In this document: piece by piece, positions 34,007-43,161 of the stretch
Layout: the number at the start of each line of letters is the position of its first letter
How positions within the stretch are numbered: position 1 is the first letter of the stretch
Origin: an uncultured Bacteroidales bacterium
GTDB taxonomy: Bacteria; Bacteroidota; Bacteroidia; Bacteroidales; FEN-979
Direction: 5' to 3'
Assembly: GCA_903925275.1 (NCBI GenBank)
Contig: CAIYES010000181.1
Coordinates: 1 to 60,941, forward strand
DNA length: 60,941 nt
The notes under the pieces: model-generated
Databases searched by the model: none
The model's input: the letters and a program-made list of their open reading frames with translations, nothing else
Told to the model about the DNA's origin: nothing
Position numbers and translations under genes: made by a program

Positions 34007-37000
34007 TTGAACGAAATTCAGCATACCATCCGTTTCGTCTTCGACGACCGCCTTATTGAAATTGATTTTTCAGCATCTCATGGATTGACTCCGACCACGA
34101 CCGTATTGAATTACCTTCGTTCGCTGCCGAACCATAAAGGGGTAAAGGAGGGCTGCGCCCAGGGCGATTGCGGAGCTTGTACGGTAGTACTTGCCGAACC
34201 TGGTGAAAATGATCAATTAGTTTACCATGCGGTTGATTCTTGTCTGATTTTTCTCCCGATGATTCACGGGAGACAATTGATAACCATTGAAAACCTCGCT
34301 GTTACTCAGAATAATCAAAAGATACTTCACCCGGTGCAGCAAATGATGGTTGAGACGAACGGCAGCCAGTGCGGATATTGCACACCGGGAGTCGTGATGT
34401 CGATTTTCGGGCTGTTTAAAAACCACCATAACCCCTCCCGCGAAATCCTCGAAGATGCACTCACCGGCAATTTATGCCGTTGTACTGGTTATCAATCCAT
34501 TCTTGAAGCAGCCGGGAACGTTGGAAAAAACACACAATCCGACCATTTTTCCTGCTGCGAATCCACAACCCTGTCCATGTTAAAGTCGATCAGGGCCAAT
34601 AAGGGGACAATAGAACTACGGACTGATACGCAATGTTATATTAAACCTTTTACCATCGCCGAGGTACTCCGGTTGCGGAATGAAAATCCTGGAGCCATCC
34701 TGATCAACGGATCCACCGATGTTGCCCTGCACCAAACAAAGAAAAAGGAGTTACTTCACCTGATCATTGACCTTTCGGCAGTAGGTGAACTGCGATTTTG
34801 CAGAGAAGAGGAAGATCATTACGTTATTGGCGCCGGGCTACCGCTGGAACAGGTTAAGCTTTTTGCTAAAGACAGGTTACCCGCCCTTTTCAATATTCTC
34901 AAGGTTTTCGGATCCTTGCAGATCAGGAATCTTGCCACCCTGGGCGGTAACGTCGGATCAGCTTCCCCCATCGGGGATACCCTGCCCTTGTTGATAGCCT
35001 ACAGGGCAAAAATAATTTTGCGATCTGTGGAAGCTGAAAGGGTAATCGGAGTGGAAGATTTTATTACCGGTTATCGGAAAACTGATCTTCACAACAATGA
35101 ACTGATCATCGGAATTATATTACCGAAATACGCTATTGATACTGCTGTTTTTTCGCATAAGATTTCCAAGCGGAAAGATATGGATATTTCCACTGTCAGT
35201 GCTGCTTTCAGAATAACCAGAAAACAAGGAATTGTATCCGAAATCATACTCGCTTTTGGAGGTTTGTCAGCAACGCCTGAACGCGCAGTTAAAACTGAGT
35301 TTTTTCTGACAGGAAAAACCTGGTCACGCACCAACTTGTCGGAAGCCATGCAGGTGTTTGACAATGAATTTGCCCCAATCTCTGATGCCCGGGCAAATGC
35401 TGAATACAGAAAGCGTGCCGGCAGGAATTTGCTGATGCGGTTTTTCATTGAATCAACAACTGATCCTATAGGGATGGCAGACGTTGTGAACTTAGCAAAC
35501 CCGATCAGGGCGGTTTATAACAATCCATCGGAAAGCGCCGTGAAACATGTGACCGGCGAATCTGTATTCATTGGTGATATCCAGGTAAACAACCAATTGC
35601 TTGTCGGGAAGGTGGTAATCAGCAAACATGCCCATGCACTGATCAGCCGGATTGATCTTTTAAAAGCCTTGTCGGTTAAAGGAGTCCACTGCATCCTGAC
35701 TGCAAAAGATATTCCGGGTGAAAACCAGATGGGGCCGGTGATCAAGGACGAGATATGCCTGGCCTGCAAGGAGGTCACCTTTATCGGGCAGGCCATTGCC
35801 CTCATCGCAGCCGACAGTGAAGAGGCTGCGCTTGAAGCCGAAAAATATATTGTTATTGAATACGAACCACTGCCGGCCATCCTCGACATTGAGTCGGCCA
35901 TGGCTGTGAACAATCTGATCGCCCCATCCCGGAAAATTGAACGCGGTGATCCGCATGCTGCAATGCAGCGGGCTCCGCATGTTATCCGCGGTGAATTGAA
36001 AACAGGCGCACAGGAACACTGGTACCTTGAAACACAGGCAGCACTTGCCATTCCCGGTGAGGGAAAGGAAATTTTTATGCATGCCTCCACTCAGAACCCT
36101 GCTGAAACCCAGGCAATCGTGTCGGAAGTATTGGGGATCCCAAAAAACGAAGTTGAAGTGGAAGTTAAACGCATCGGCGGGGCCTTCGGTGGTAAAGAGA
36201 CACAGGGAAACCACGTGGCTGCCTGGGCTGCATTGCTTGCCCATGCAACGAAACGTCCGGTAAGAATCCAATTGTTCCGCGACGATGACCAGATCATGAC
36301 CGGCAAACGGCACCGCTTTCTTTCGAAATATGAAATTGGCTTTGACGACCAGGGACTGATTTTGGCTTACAAGGTGGAACTGAACTCAGATGCAGGTTCT
36401 TCAACCGACCTGTCGCTGGCTATTCTTGAGCGAGCCATGCTCCATGCCGACAATGCTTACTTTCTGCCGCACTCTTCTATAGTCGGACAAGCGTGGAAAA
36501 CAAATCTCCCGTCAAACACGGCATTTCGCGGTTTTGGCGGCCCTCAGGGCATGGCAGTCATTGAAAATGCCATCGACCGAATAGCTCTGTTTCTGAAAAA
36601 AGATGCGGCCGTAATCCGGCTTCAAAACTTTTACCAGCAAAAACAGAACAACCTGACGCCATATGGCAAAAAGGTGGAAAATAGCCATCTGCACAAGATG
36701 TATGAAAAACTCATCGTTTCCTCGGAATACCAGAAAAGGAGGATTGAGATCAATACATTCAATGCCGAAAATGAATTTTTAAAAAAAGGCATGGCGCTGA
36801 CCCCGGTGAAATTCGGGATTTCCTTTACAACTGCATTTCTTAATCAGGCCGGTGCCCTGGTCAATATTTACACGGATGGAACGGTGCTTATCAACCATGG
36901 CGGGACGGAAATGGGGCAGGGACTTCATACCAAAATTGTTCATATTGCTTCAACATGTCTGGGTATCTCTCCCGAACATGTAAAGGTGAATGCCACCAAT

Positions 37001-37828
37001 ACGTCGAAGGTTCCCAACACCTCTCCTACTGCGGCTTCTTCAGGAAGTGATCTCAATGGCATGGCGGTGAAAAATGCCATTGACATCATCAAAGAAAGGT
37101 TGATCAAACTGGCTGTTAAGGAACTTACAGCACATTATCCCGGCCTTAATTTTCATAGTGAGAACATTTCATTCCTGGAAAATTGCGTTTTCGACAAGGA
37201 GCATCATGCCTGTAAAATTCCTTTTAATCAACTCTGCAGCCTGGCGCATCTGAACCAGGTAAGCCTGAGTTCAACCGGGTTTTATAAAACACCGGGTATC
37301 TTCTACGATCGCGCAAAAGGCCAGGGAAATCCATTCTACTATTATGCTTACGGAATGGCAGTTTCGGAGGTGGTTGCCGACACCCTGACAGGGTGCCACA
37401 CCCTGCTTCGGACCGACATCATCCACGATGTTGGCGATTCAATCAACAAATCCATTGACCTGGGGCAGATTGAGGGGGGATTTATCCAGGGCATGGGATG
37501 GTGCACTACCGAGGAGATCAAGTGGGATCGTGAAGGTAATCTGCTGACCTATTCTCCCGACACTTACAAGATCCCCACCATCAACGATATCCCGAAAATT
37601 TTCCGTGTTGAACTGCTGCAGAATGTTCCCAATCCCGGAACGATCAGCGGAAGCAAAGCCGTTGGAGAACCACCTTTTATGCTTGGGCTGTCGGTTTGGC
37701 TGGCTATCAAGGATGCCATTTCGGCCATCGGAAACCATGAAACGGAACCTGAATTTTCGCTGCCTGCCACAGTCGATGTGATCCTGATGGCTGCAGAAAA
37801 GTTGAGAAAAAGAAGGGAAGATTTGTAA
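34007..37828 (+). CDS. xdh: Three-domain xanthine dehydrogenase (Fe/S, FAD, molybdopterin)
   Basis: A 1273-residue protein with all XDH domains in one chain, as in animals. Two [2Fe-2S] clusters: CAQGDCGAC and a second in QCGYCTPGV ... LCRCTG. The FAD domain (about 200-480) holds ILINGSTDVAL and NLATLGGNVG. In the molybdenum domain Glu731 (FGGKET), Arg809 (LERAM), Phe843 (AFRGFGG) and Glu1221 (VGEPP) match the bovine residues Glu802, Arg880, Phe914 and Glu1261, which orient and attack purines. It should oxidise hypoxanthine and xanthine, or work in reverse on urate. The start is a TTG; no in-frame ATG is near. XdhC precedes it and YgeY follows after 40 bases. Confidence 0.95.
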   Translation: MNEIQHTIRFVFDDRLIEIDFSASHGLTPTTTVLNYLRSLPNHKGVKEGCAQGDCGACTVVLAEPGENDQLVYHAVDSCLIFLPMIHGRQLITIENLAVTQNNQKILHPVQQMMVETNGSQCGYCTPGVVMSIFGLFKNHHNPSREILEDALTGNLCRCTGYQSILEAAGNVGKNTQSDHFSCCESTTLSMLKSIRANKGTIELRTDTQCYIKPFTIAEVLRLRNENPGAILINGSTDVALHQTKKKELLHLIIDLSAVGELRFCREEEDHYVIGAGLPLEQVKLFAKDRLPALFNILKVFGSLQIRNLATLGGNVGSASPIGDTLPLLIAYRAKIILRSVEAERVIGVEDFITGYRKTDLHNNELIIGIILPKYAIDTAVFSHKISKRKDMDISTVSAAFRITRKQGIVSEIILAFGGLSATPERAVKTEFFLTGKTWSRTNLSEAMQVFDNEFAPISDARANAEYRKRAGRNLLMRFFIESTTDPIGMADVVNLANPIRAVYNNPSESAVKHVTGESVFIGDIQVNNQLLVGKVVISKHAHALISRIDLLKALSVKGVHCILTAKDIPGENQMGPVIKDEICLACKEVTFIGQAIALIAADSEEAALEAEKYIVIEYEPLPAILDIESAMAVNNLIAPSRKIERGDPHAAMQRAPHVIRGELKTGAQEHWYLETQAALAIPGEGKEIFMHASTQNPAETQAIVSEVLGIPKNEVEVEVKRIGGAFGGKETQGNHVAAWAALLAHATKRPVRIQLFRDDDQIMTGKRHRFLSKYEIGFDDQGLILAYKVELNSDAGSSTDLSLAILERAMLHADNAYFLPHSSIVGQAWKTNLPSNTAFRGFGGPQGMAVIENAIDRIALFLKKDAAVIRLQNFYQQKQNNLTPYGKKVENSHLHKMYEKLIVSSEYQKRRIEINTFNAENEFLKKGMALTPVKFGISFTTAFLNQAGALVNIYTDGTVLINHGGTEMGQGLHTKIVHIASTCLGISPEHVKVNATNTSKVPNTSPTAASSGSDLNGMAVKNAIDIIKERLIKLAVKELTAHYPGLNFHSENISFLENCVFDKEHHACKIPFNQLCSLAHLNQVSLSSTGFYKTPGIFYDRAKGQGNPFYYYAYGMAVSEVVADTLTGCHTLLRTDIIHDVGDSINKSIDLGQIEGGFIQGMGWCTTEEIKWDREGNLLTYSPDTYKIPTINDIPKIFRVELLQNVPNPGTISGSKAVGEPPFMLGLSVWLAIKDAISAIGNHETEPEFSLPATVDVILMAAEKLRKRREDL

Positions 37829-37868
37829 TTTAGCCGGTTTAAATGTATCCATTTAATACCTCTCTCAA

Positions 37869-39062
37869 TTGGAAGATATCTTATTAAATATCAATACACT
37901 GGCGGAATCATACAAAGACTTCACTGCCGCGAACCTTTCGAAACTCGTTAAAATAAAATCCTTCAGCACGCATGAACAGTCGGTGGCGGAAGAGTTGAAA
38001 CGTCAAATGCTGGAAGCCGGCTTTGATGAGGTTAGGGTTGATGGCCTGGGAAATGTAATCGGCCGGATCGGAACCGGTAAAAAGATACTGGCATTCGACG
38101 GCCATATCGACACAGTTGATGTTGGCAACCTTGTCAACTGGGACAGTGATCCCTTTTCGGGCGAAATTCGTGACGGCTTTGTTTACGGCCGCGGCACTGT
38201 TGACCAGAAAGGCGGCCCGGCCGCTTTTGTAACTGCAGGCCGCATCCTGAAGGATCTTGCTTTCGACCGCGACCTCACGATTTACTTCACAGGAACTGTT
38301 ATTGAGGAGGATTGCGACGGGTTATGCTGGAAATATCTGGTGGAGGAGGAAAAGATCATCCCCGATTTTGTGGTTATTACCGAGCCTACGAACCTGAATA
38401 TCTACAGGGGACAACGGGGCAGGATGGAGATTTCCGTTACCTTCAAGGGTATTTCCTCCCACGGATCAGCGCCCGAACGCGGTAAAAACGCGATTTATAT
38501 GGCTTCACGTGCCTGTCTTGAAGTTGAAAAACTGAATGAAAGGCTGAAATCCGACAATTTCCTGGGAAAAGGCAGTGTGACCATTTCGGAATTTGTATCA
38601 GGAAGTCCCTCTTTGTGTGCTGTGGCCGATTATGCGCGCATTCACCTCGATCGACGGCTCACCTGGGGCGAAACCAAAGAATCGGCCGTAGCTGAAATCA
38701 TGCAGATCGTGAACGATATGGATGCTGAGGTTAAGGTGCTCCAATACGAAGAGACAGCCTATACAGGTCTTCATTATGGCATGGAGAAATACTATCCTAC
38801 CTGGAAAATCGAAGAAGATCATCCTCTGGTGATCAGGGCGCAGGAGGCATTCGCCGGTATTTTCGGCAAGGAGCCCCTTACCGACAAATGGACCTTCTCC
38901 ACGAATGGCGTTACCATTAACGGTTACTACAAAATTCCATGCATTGGTTTTGGTCCCGGCAATGAGGTACTGGCCCATGCACCCAACGAAAAAGTGCCGG
39001 TGAGTGATCTGGTGGCTGCTTCGGCGTTTTATGCTGCACTGGCTTATTATTTATCGGAGTAA
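37869..39062 (+). CDS. ygeY: YgeY-type M20 family amidohydrolase/peptidase
   Basis: A 397-residue M20 metallopeptidase-fold enzyme. Metal ligands are visible in AFDGHIDTVD, GRGTVDQKGGP and the general-base pair IEEDCDG; the dimerisation domain lies at about 180-290. It matches YgeY of the selenium/purine gene set, which is annotated as a selenium-metabolism hydrolase and is linked to hydrolysis of a ureido or amide intermediate of purine breakdown. The start is a TTG at 37869 (first in-frame ATG lies about 45 codons further). YgeW follows after 36 bases. Confidence 0.93.
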   Translation: MEDILLNINTLAESYKDFTAANLSKLVKIKSFSTHEQSVAEELKRQMLEAGFDEVRVDGLGNVIGRIGTGKKILAFDGHIDTVDVGNLVNWDSDPFSGEIRDGFVYGRGTVDQKGGPAAFVTAGRILKDLAFDRDLTIYFTGTVIEEDCDGLCWKYLVEEEKIIPDFVVITEPTNLNIYRGQRGRMEISVTFKGISSHGSAPERGKNAIYMASRACLEVEKLNERLKSDNFLGKGSVTISEFVSGSPSLCAVADYARIHLDRRLTWGETKESAVAEIMQIVNDMDAEVKVLQYEETAYTGLHYGMEKYYPTWKIEEDHPLVIRAQEAFAGIFGKEPLTDKWTFSTNGVTINGYYKIPCIGFGPGNEVLAHAPNEKVPVSDLVAASAFYAALAYYLSE

Positions 39063-39098
39063 TGAAATAGATGCTCCCCGATTGAAACAATCAAACTT

Positions 39099-40289
39099 AT
39101 GAATCAATCAATCAACAATCTGAGGACAAAAGCCGGAGCATTATCTTCCGGACTGTATGGCAAAGATTTCCTCCTCACCTGGGAAAAGAGCCTTGAAGAC
39201 CTCGGTACCATATTAACCGTAGCAGAAGATCTGAAATTGCTCCGCGACCAGAATATCTCTTCGCGCTGTTTCGACTCCGGACTTGCTATCTCCCAGTTTC
39301 GGGATAATTCCACGCGTACCCGTTTTTCATTTGCCTCCGCTGCCAACCTGCTTGGTCTTGCCGTCCAGGATCTTGATGAAGGCAAATCACAGATCGCCCA
39401 TGGTGAAACCGTGCGCGAAACCTCTGCCATGATATCCTTTTTGAGCGACATCATCGGCATCCGTGACGATATGTTCCTTGGAGCCGGAAATGCCTTCATG
39501 CGCGAGGTAGGCACCGCCCTCGACGAAGCCTTTGCCGATGGGGTATTGCCTCAACGCCCGGGGATTATCAATCTGCAATGCGACATTGACCATCCTACCC
39601 AGAGTATGGCTGATTTGTTACATCTGAAATCGGTTTTCGGTTCGCTGGAAAGTTTAAAAGGCAAAAAAATCGCCATGACCTGGGCCTATTCCCCGAGCTA
39701 CGGCAAGCCGCTCTCGGTTCCGCAGGGCATCATCGGACTCATGACCCGGCTTGGCATGCAGGTTGATCTTGCCTTCCCCGAAGGTTACGGGCTCATCCCC
39801 GAAGTGGTTGAATTGGCAGGGAAGCAGGCAACTGAGCATGGCGGTAATTTCCGTTTGGTCAATTCCATGGAAGAGGCATTCACGGATGCCGATATTGTTT
39901 ACCCGAAAAGCTGGGCCCCATTCAATGTAATGCAGCAGCGCACCAAGCTCCTCCGCAACAACGATCATCCTGGCCTGAAAGGGCTGGAGCAGGAGTGCCT
40001 GGCCAACAATGCCCGTTATAAAAACTGGGAATGCACCGAAGAAAAGATGAAACTCACCAAAAACGGGAATGCATTATACCTGCATTGCCTTCCAGCCGAT
40101 ATTTCAGGAGTTTCATGCAAGGAGGGAGAAGTGGCAGCAACCGTGTTTGAACGTTATCGCATACCTCTTTACAAACAGGCAGGGTTCAAGCCCTACATCA
40201 TTGCTGCGATGATCCTTACGAACCGGTTTCAAAATCCGGCGGATGTACTCAGGAATCTGGAACAACGGGGGAGAAACAGGGTTTTATAA
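39099..40289 (+). CDS. ygeW: Knotted carbamoyltransferase YgeW
   Basis: A 396-residue protein of the aspartate/ornithine carbamoyltransferase superfamily. The carbamoyl-phosphate motif reads FRDNSTRTRFSFASA (near residue 67), HGETVRET follows, and LHCLPAD is the second signature. This subfamily has a knotted fold. YgeW is thought to run in the breakdown direction, releasing carbamoyl phosphate from a ureido acid such as 2,3-ureidopropionate. A carbamate kinase (YqeA) that would make ATP from it is absent in this window. Its last six bases overlap the end of the convergent hydantoinase gene. Confidence 0.94.
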   Translation: MNQSINNLRTKAGALSSGLYGKDFLLTWEKSLEDLGTILTVAEDLKLLRDQNISSRCFDSGLAISQFRDNSTRTRFSFASAANLLGLAVQDLDEGKSQIAHGETVRETSAMISFLSDIIGIRDDMFLGAGNAFMREVGTALDEAFADGVLPQRPGIINLQCDIDHPTQSMADLLHLKSVFGSLESLKGKKIAMTWAYSPSYGKPLSVPQGIIGLMTRLGMQVDLAFPEGYGLIPEVVELAGKQATEHGGNFRLVNSMEEAFTDADIVYPKSWAPFNVMQQRTKLLRNNDHPGLKGLEQECLANNARYKNWECTEEKMKLTKNGNALYLHCLPADISGVSCKEGEVAATVFERYRIPLYKQAGFKPYIIAAMILTNRFQNPADVLRNLEQRGRNRVL

Positions 40290-41621
40290 ATTCTGATTAA
40301 CGATTTTCCCGTTTAGGATCACGGTTTCAGGACGTCCATGGATATGAAAGCCTTCGTAGATTTCTGAATCACAGTTTTGAACATGATTATTCACTGAGAT
40401 AGTGCCTGTGTATTCTGGATCCCAGATCACGATGTCACCATCGTACCCGGGAAGCAGCTTGCCTTTCCGGTGGCCGAATCCAAAGATTTCCGCCGGACGG
40501 GCAGAGATCAGGTTCACAAACTGGTTTATCGTGATCTTATTGGTCAACACGCCATAAGTGTAAAGCAAACTCATACGATGTTCAATACTGCCGGCACCAT
40601 TGGGGATTTTGGTAAAATCATTTAATCCCTGGTCTTTCTGTCCGTTCAGATTAAAAGGGCAATGGTCTGTAGCCACCACATCGATCGTGGCATCCGACAG
40701 CCCCTTCCAGAGCCGCTGCTGATCAGTTTTTCGGCGTATGGGCGGGGATACGATGTAAGGCATCACCTCAAGGTTGTCACGCCGGGCATCATAAACAGAA
40801 TCATCCAGCAAGAGGTAGTGCGGGCAGGTTTCGCCAAAAACCCTGATCCCATCTCTCTTTGCCGCAGCAATGGCATCGGTGCCCTGCATGGTCGACGTAT
40901 GCACGATGTACACCGGGCAGTTTGTCTTAACCGATAATCCGATAACCTTTTCGATGGCACGGATTTCAGTCTCCGACGGATGCGACAATGCGTGGTAATA
41001 GGCCCGTGACTTGTGGTTGTGAAGGAACTCCTGCTGTAACCTGGTGATCATTTCCCCGTCTTCGCAGTGTACCATTACCAATCCTCCGGCCGGTCCCACG
41101 GTGTGCATGAGTTGTTGTAATTCATCCAGGCTGATGCCGATAGATTCGCGATAGGCCAGGTAGGCCTTGAACGAAGTGATCCCTTCTTTTTCAATGCATG
41201 GAATGATCTCAGCCTCAATCTCCGGATTCCATTCGCTGATACCCATGTGAAGCCCATACCCGGTAAGGCTTGAGGCAGCTTCATTCCGCCTTGAGCGTAA
41301 AGCTTCCATCAGCGACTGTCCGCGAATGGGGGTAACAAAGTCCATAAAAAAAGTCGTTCCACCGGCCAGGGCTGCCATGCTCCCCGACCGGAAATCGTCG
41401 CATGAATTCCCTGCAGGTGTTGGTAACGCAAAATGCACATGCGGGTCAAATCCTCCGGGGATGACATATTTTCCGGAAGCATCGATCACCCGGGAGCCGG
41501 GAAATAAATCAGGATCAAGGATCCCACGCACCGTTATGACGCCATCTTCAACGGATAGATCTTCCCTCCGGCTTGTTTCAGCCGTGACGAGGGTGCCATT
41601 TATTATCAGAAGGTGATTCAT
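40284..41621 (-). CDS. hyuA: Dihydropyrimidinase / hydantoinase (HyuA/YgeZ-like)
   Basis: A 445-residue amidohydrolase. Binuclear metal ligands: His61 and His63 (FDPHVHF), the carboxylated Lys152 (TSFKAYLAY), then VMVHCEDGE, YIVHTSTMQG and ATDHCPF. It opens a cyclic amide, here most likely a ring intermediate of purine breakdown, as proposed for YgeZ/HyuA. The start codon overlaps the stop of ssnA by four bases (ATGA), so the two are coupled in translation. Confidence 0.94.
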   Translation of the reverse strand: MNHLLIINGTLVTAETSRREDLSVEDGVITVRGILDPDLFPGSRVIDASGKYVIPGGFDPHVHFALPTPAGNSCDDFRSGSMAALAGGTTFFMDFVTPIRGQSLMEALRSRRNEAASSLTGYGLHMGISEWNPEIEAEIIPCIEKEGITSFKAYLAYRESIGISLDELQQLMHTVGPAGGLVMVHCEDGEMITRLQQEFLHNHKSRAYYHALSHPSETEIRAIEKVIGLSVKTNCPVYIVHTSTMQGTDAIAAAKRDGIRVFGETCPHYLLLDDSVYDARRDNLEVMPYIVSPPIRRKTDQQRLWKGLSDATIDVVATDHCPFNLNGQKDQGLNDFTKIPNGAGSIEHRMSLLYTYGVLTNKITINQFVNLISARPAEIFGFGHRKGKLLPGYDGDIVIWDPEYTGTISVNNHVQNCDSEIYEGFHIHGRPETVILNGKIVNQNL

Positions 41622-42979
41622 TTACCCATGCGTTGCCAGAGTCGTTTTGCCTGTAAAATGGATTCATCGATGATTGCTTTTTCATCCACCGTTACGATTT
41701 TTCCATCCTTCACGATTAGTCTTCCCTGTGAGATCACATGGGTTACCTGCCCGGACTCAATGCCAAAAAGAAAATGACCAAAAAAATTATCCCGGTTAAA
41801 TGGGGTTGGCGTATCATAGTCAAACACAACCAGGTTATTGTCGCTATCACCTTCAAAACCATTTGAATGAAGATAGTGGTGGACATTCCTGAAACGACGG
41901 TAGGTTTCGCCATAATCAATAGTGTCGAAATCGTGACCGGCAAAAAAGGCTGATCTGGCGCTGCGCAGCATGTCGCTGTGCATGCCATCGGTACCGAACA
42001 TGATCCTTTTTCCAAGATTTTTCGAGTTAAAGAGCCCGACCGAATTATTCAGGTTGCTTTCCATGTTCTGTACTACCCAGGCTGGTGAGCCTTCGATCAG
42101 CCCACGTTCGTGGCTATTGAGATGCAGGCAATGAGCCAGAATTGTTTTCGGAAATTGCAAGGCCCCGGCATCCCCCAGGCGTTCGACAACACGTTGATGG
42201 TATTGTTCAACACACTGTTCTTCGTCGGATTTATCCTCAGCAACGTGAATGTGAATCCCGGAATTTGTCCGGACGGCAAGGTCAACCGCCTGCTTCAGCG
42301 TATGTTCCCCAACTGTGAACGATGCGTGCAACCCTACAAGTCCTTGTCGTTTTGATAGATACCCGGCTGTCTCTGTAAGTCCTTTTGCCGCAATATCCAA
42401 CCCATCACGATCGGAGATTTCATAGCACAAAAGGTGTCCGACCCCGACTTCATCAAAAGCTGCTGCAATAGTACGGAGGCTGTCTTCAACGGCAAAAGGC
42501 GAAGCATGATGATCGATAACGAAGGTGACTCCCCGCTTTGCGCAAGCCATCGCCGTGACCAGAGCGCAGCACCGGATTATATCAAGATCAAGCGACTTGT
42601 CAAGATTCCACCAGATATACTGAAGGATTTCCCGGAAATTTTCAGGATTTTTTTTTGGCGCCGGCATCCCGCGTGCCAGTGCCGAGTATGCATGGTGATG
42701 CCCGTTGGCAAAGGATTTGGTAATGAATTTCCCGGTACAGTCGATTATCCTTTCCATGCTTTGCTCTGGAGCCTCCCCTCTCCCTCCGGGAGAGGGGCTG
42801 GGGGTGAGGGGGTTTGAACCGGGAGAGGGGCTGGGGGTGAGGGGGTTTAATCCCGGAGAAAGGCCAGAATCGCGTGATAACCGGAAAGTACCATTAACCC
42901 CGGGTTCTACCAGGATATCCGTTTTCAGGAATTCAAGGGTTTGCCAGTCGATGAAAGTGCCATGCTTTAAAAGGATCAT
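41618..42979 (-). CDS. ssnA: SsnA-type aminohydrolase with an in-frame repeat insert
   Basis: A 453-residue amidohydrolase/deaminase of the SsnA subgroup. Metal motifs: NGHHHAYSALARG, VIDHHASP, IHIHVAED, LAHCLHLN and FGTDGMHSD. SsnA belongs to the conserved purine/selenium set and may deaminate or open an aminated ring compound. Residues about 36-70 are foreign to the family: two 11-residue units NPLTPSPSPG(S/G) ending GGRGEAPE come from a palindromic DNA repeat that has entered the gene in frame, between the first beta strands and the catalytic core. The core itself is undisturbed. Confidence 0.92.
   Translation of the reverse strand: MILLKHGTFIDWQTLEFLKTDILVEPGVNGTFRLSRDSGLSPGLNPLTPSPSPGSNPLTPSPSPGGRGEAPEQSMERIIDCTGKFITKSFANGHHHAYSALARGMPAPKKNPENFREILQYIWWNLDKSLDLDIIRCCALVTAMACAKRGVTFVIDHHASPFAVEDSLRTIAAAFDEVGVGHLLCYEISDRDGLDIAAKGLTETAGYLSKRQGLVGLHASFTVGEHTLKQAVDLAVRTNSGIHIHVAEDKSDEEQCVEQYHQRVVERLGDAGALQFPKTILAHCLHLNSHERGLIEGSPAWVVQNMESNLNNSVGLFNSKNLGKRIMFGTDGMHSDMLRSARSAFFAGHDFDTIDYGETYRRFRNVHHYLHSNGFEGDSDNNLVVFDYDTPTPFNRDNFFGHFLFGIESGQVTHVISQGRLIVKDGKIVTVDEKAIIDESILQAKRLWQRMGK
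42774..42848. repeat. C/G-rich palindromic repeat inside ssnA, partly duplicated
   Basis: The stem CCCCTCTCCC/GGGAGAGGGG is followed by CTGGGGGTGAGGGGG. A 30-base unit (42786-42815) is repeated exactly at 42819-42848, period 33 bases, which keeps the reading frame. The same kind of element stands at 4440-4465 between genes. Confidence 0.85.
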
Positions 42980-43023
42980 AGGGCATAAAATCTATTCCAA
43001 AGGTAGTGAGAATGCTTTACGCC

Positions 43024-43161
43024 ATGAAAAAATTACTGACAGATGTAAAGATCACTTCGCCGAAAAATTATTACCGCGAACCGGCAAACTGGAAAAAACC
43101 TGATCAGGATGACATTTATCTTTTCATTGGCAACCGTTTCCGCCGGATGCCGTCAAATTGA
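43024..43161 (+). CDS. Possible small protein in the gap after the Se-type hydroxylase
   Basis: A 45-residue open frame beginning MKKLLTDVKITSPKNYYREP and ending GNRFRRMPSN. Its first two-thirds fill the 136-base gap between two leftward genes, and its codons look like coding sequence. Its last third overlaps the end of the opposite gene by 46 bases. It has no recognised domain. It may be a remnant of a gene, a real small protein or chance. Confidence 0.25.
   Translation: MKKLLTDVKITSPKNYYREPANWKKPDQDDIYLFIGNRFRRMPSN

Noticed and set aside
42705..43103. 132-codon frame on the plus strand across the repeat in ssnA
   Set aside because: It is produced by the C/G-rich repeat read on the opposite strand (LPPGEGLGVRG text) and by the ssnA shadow.
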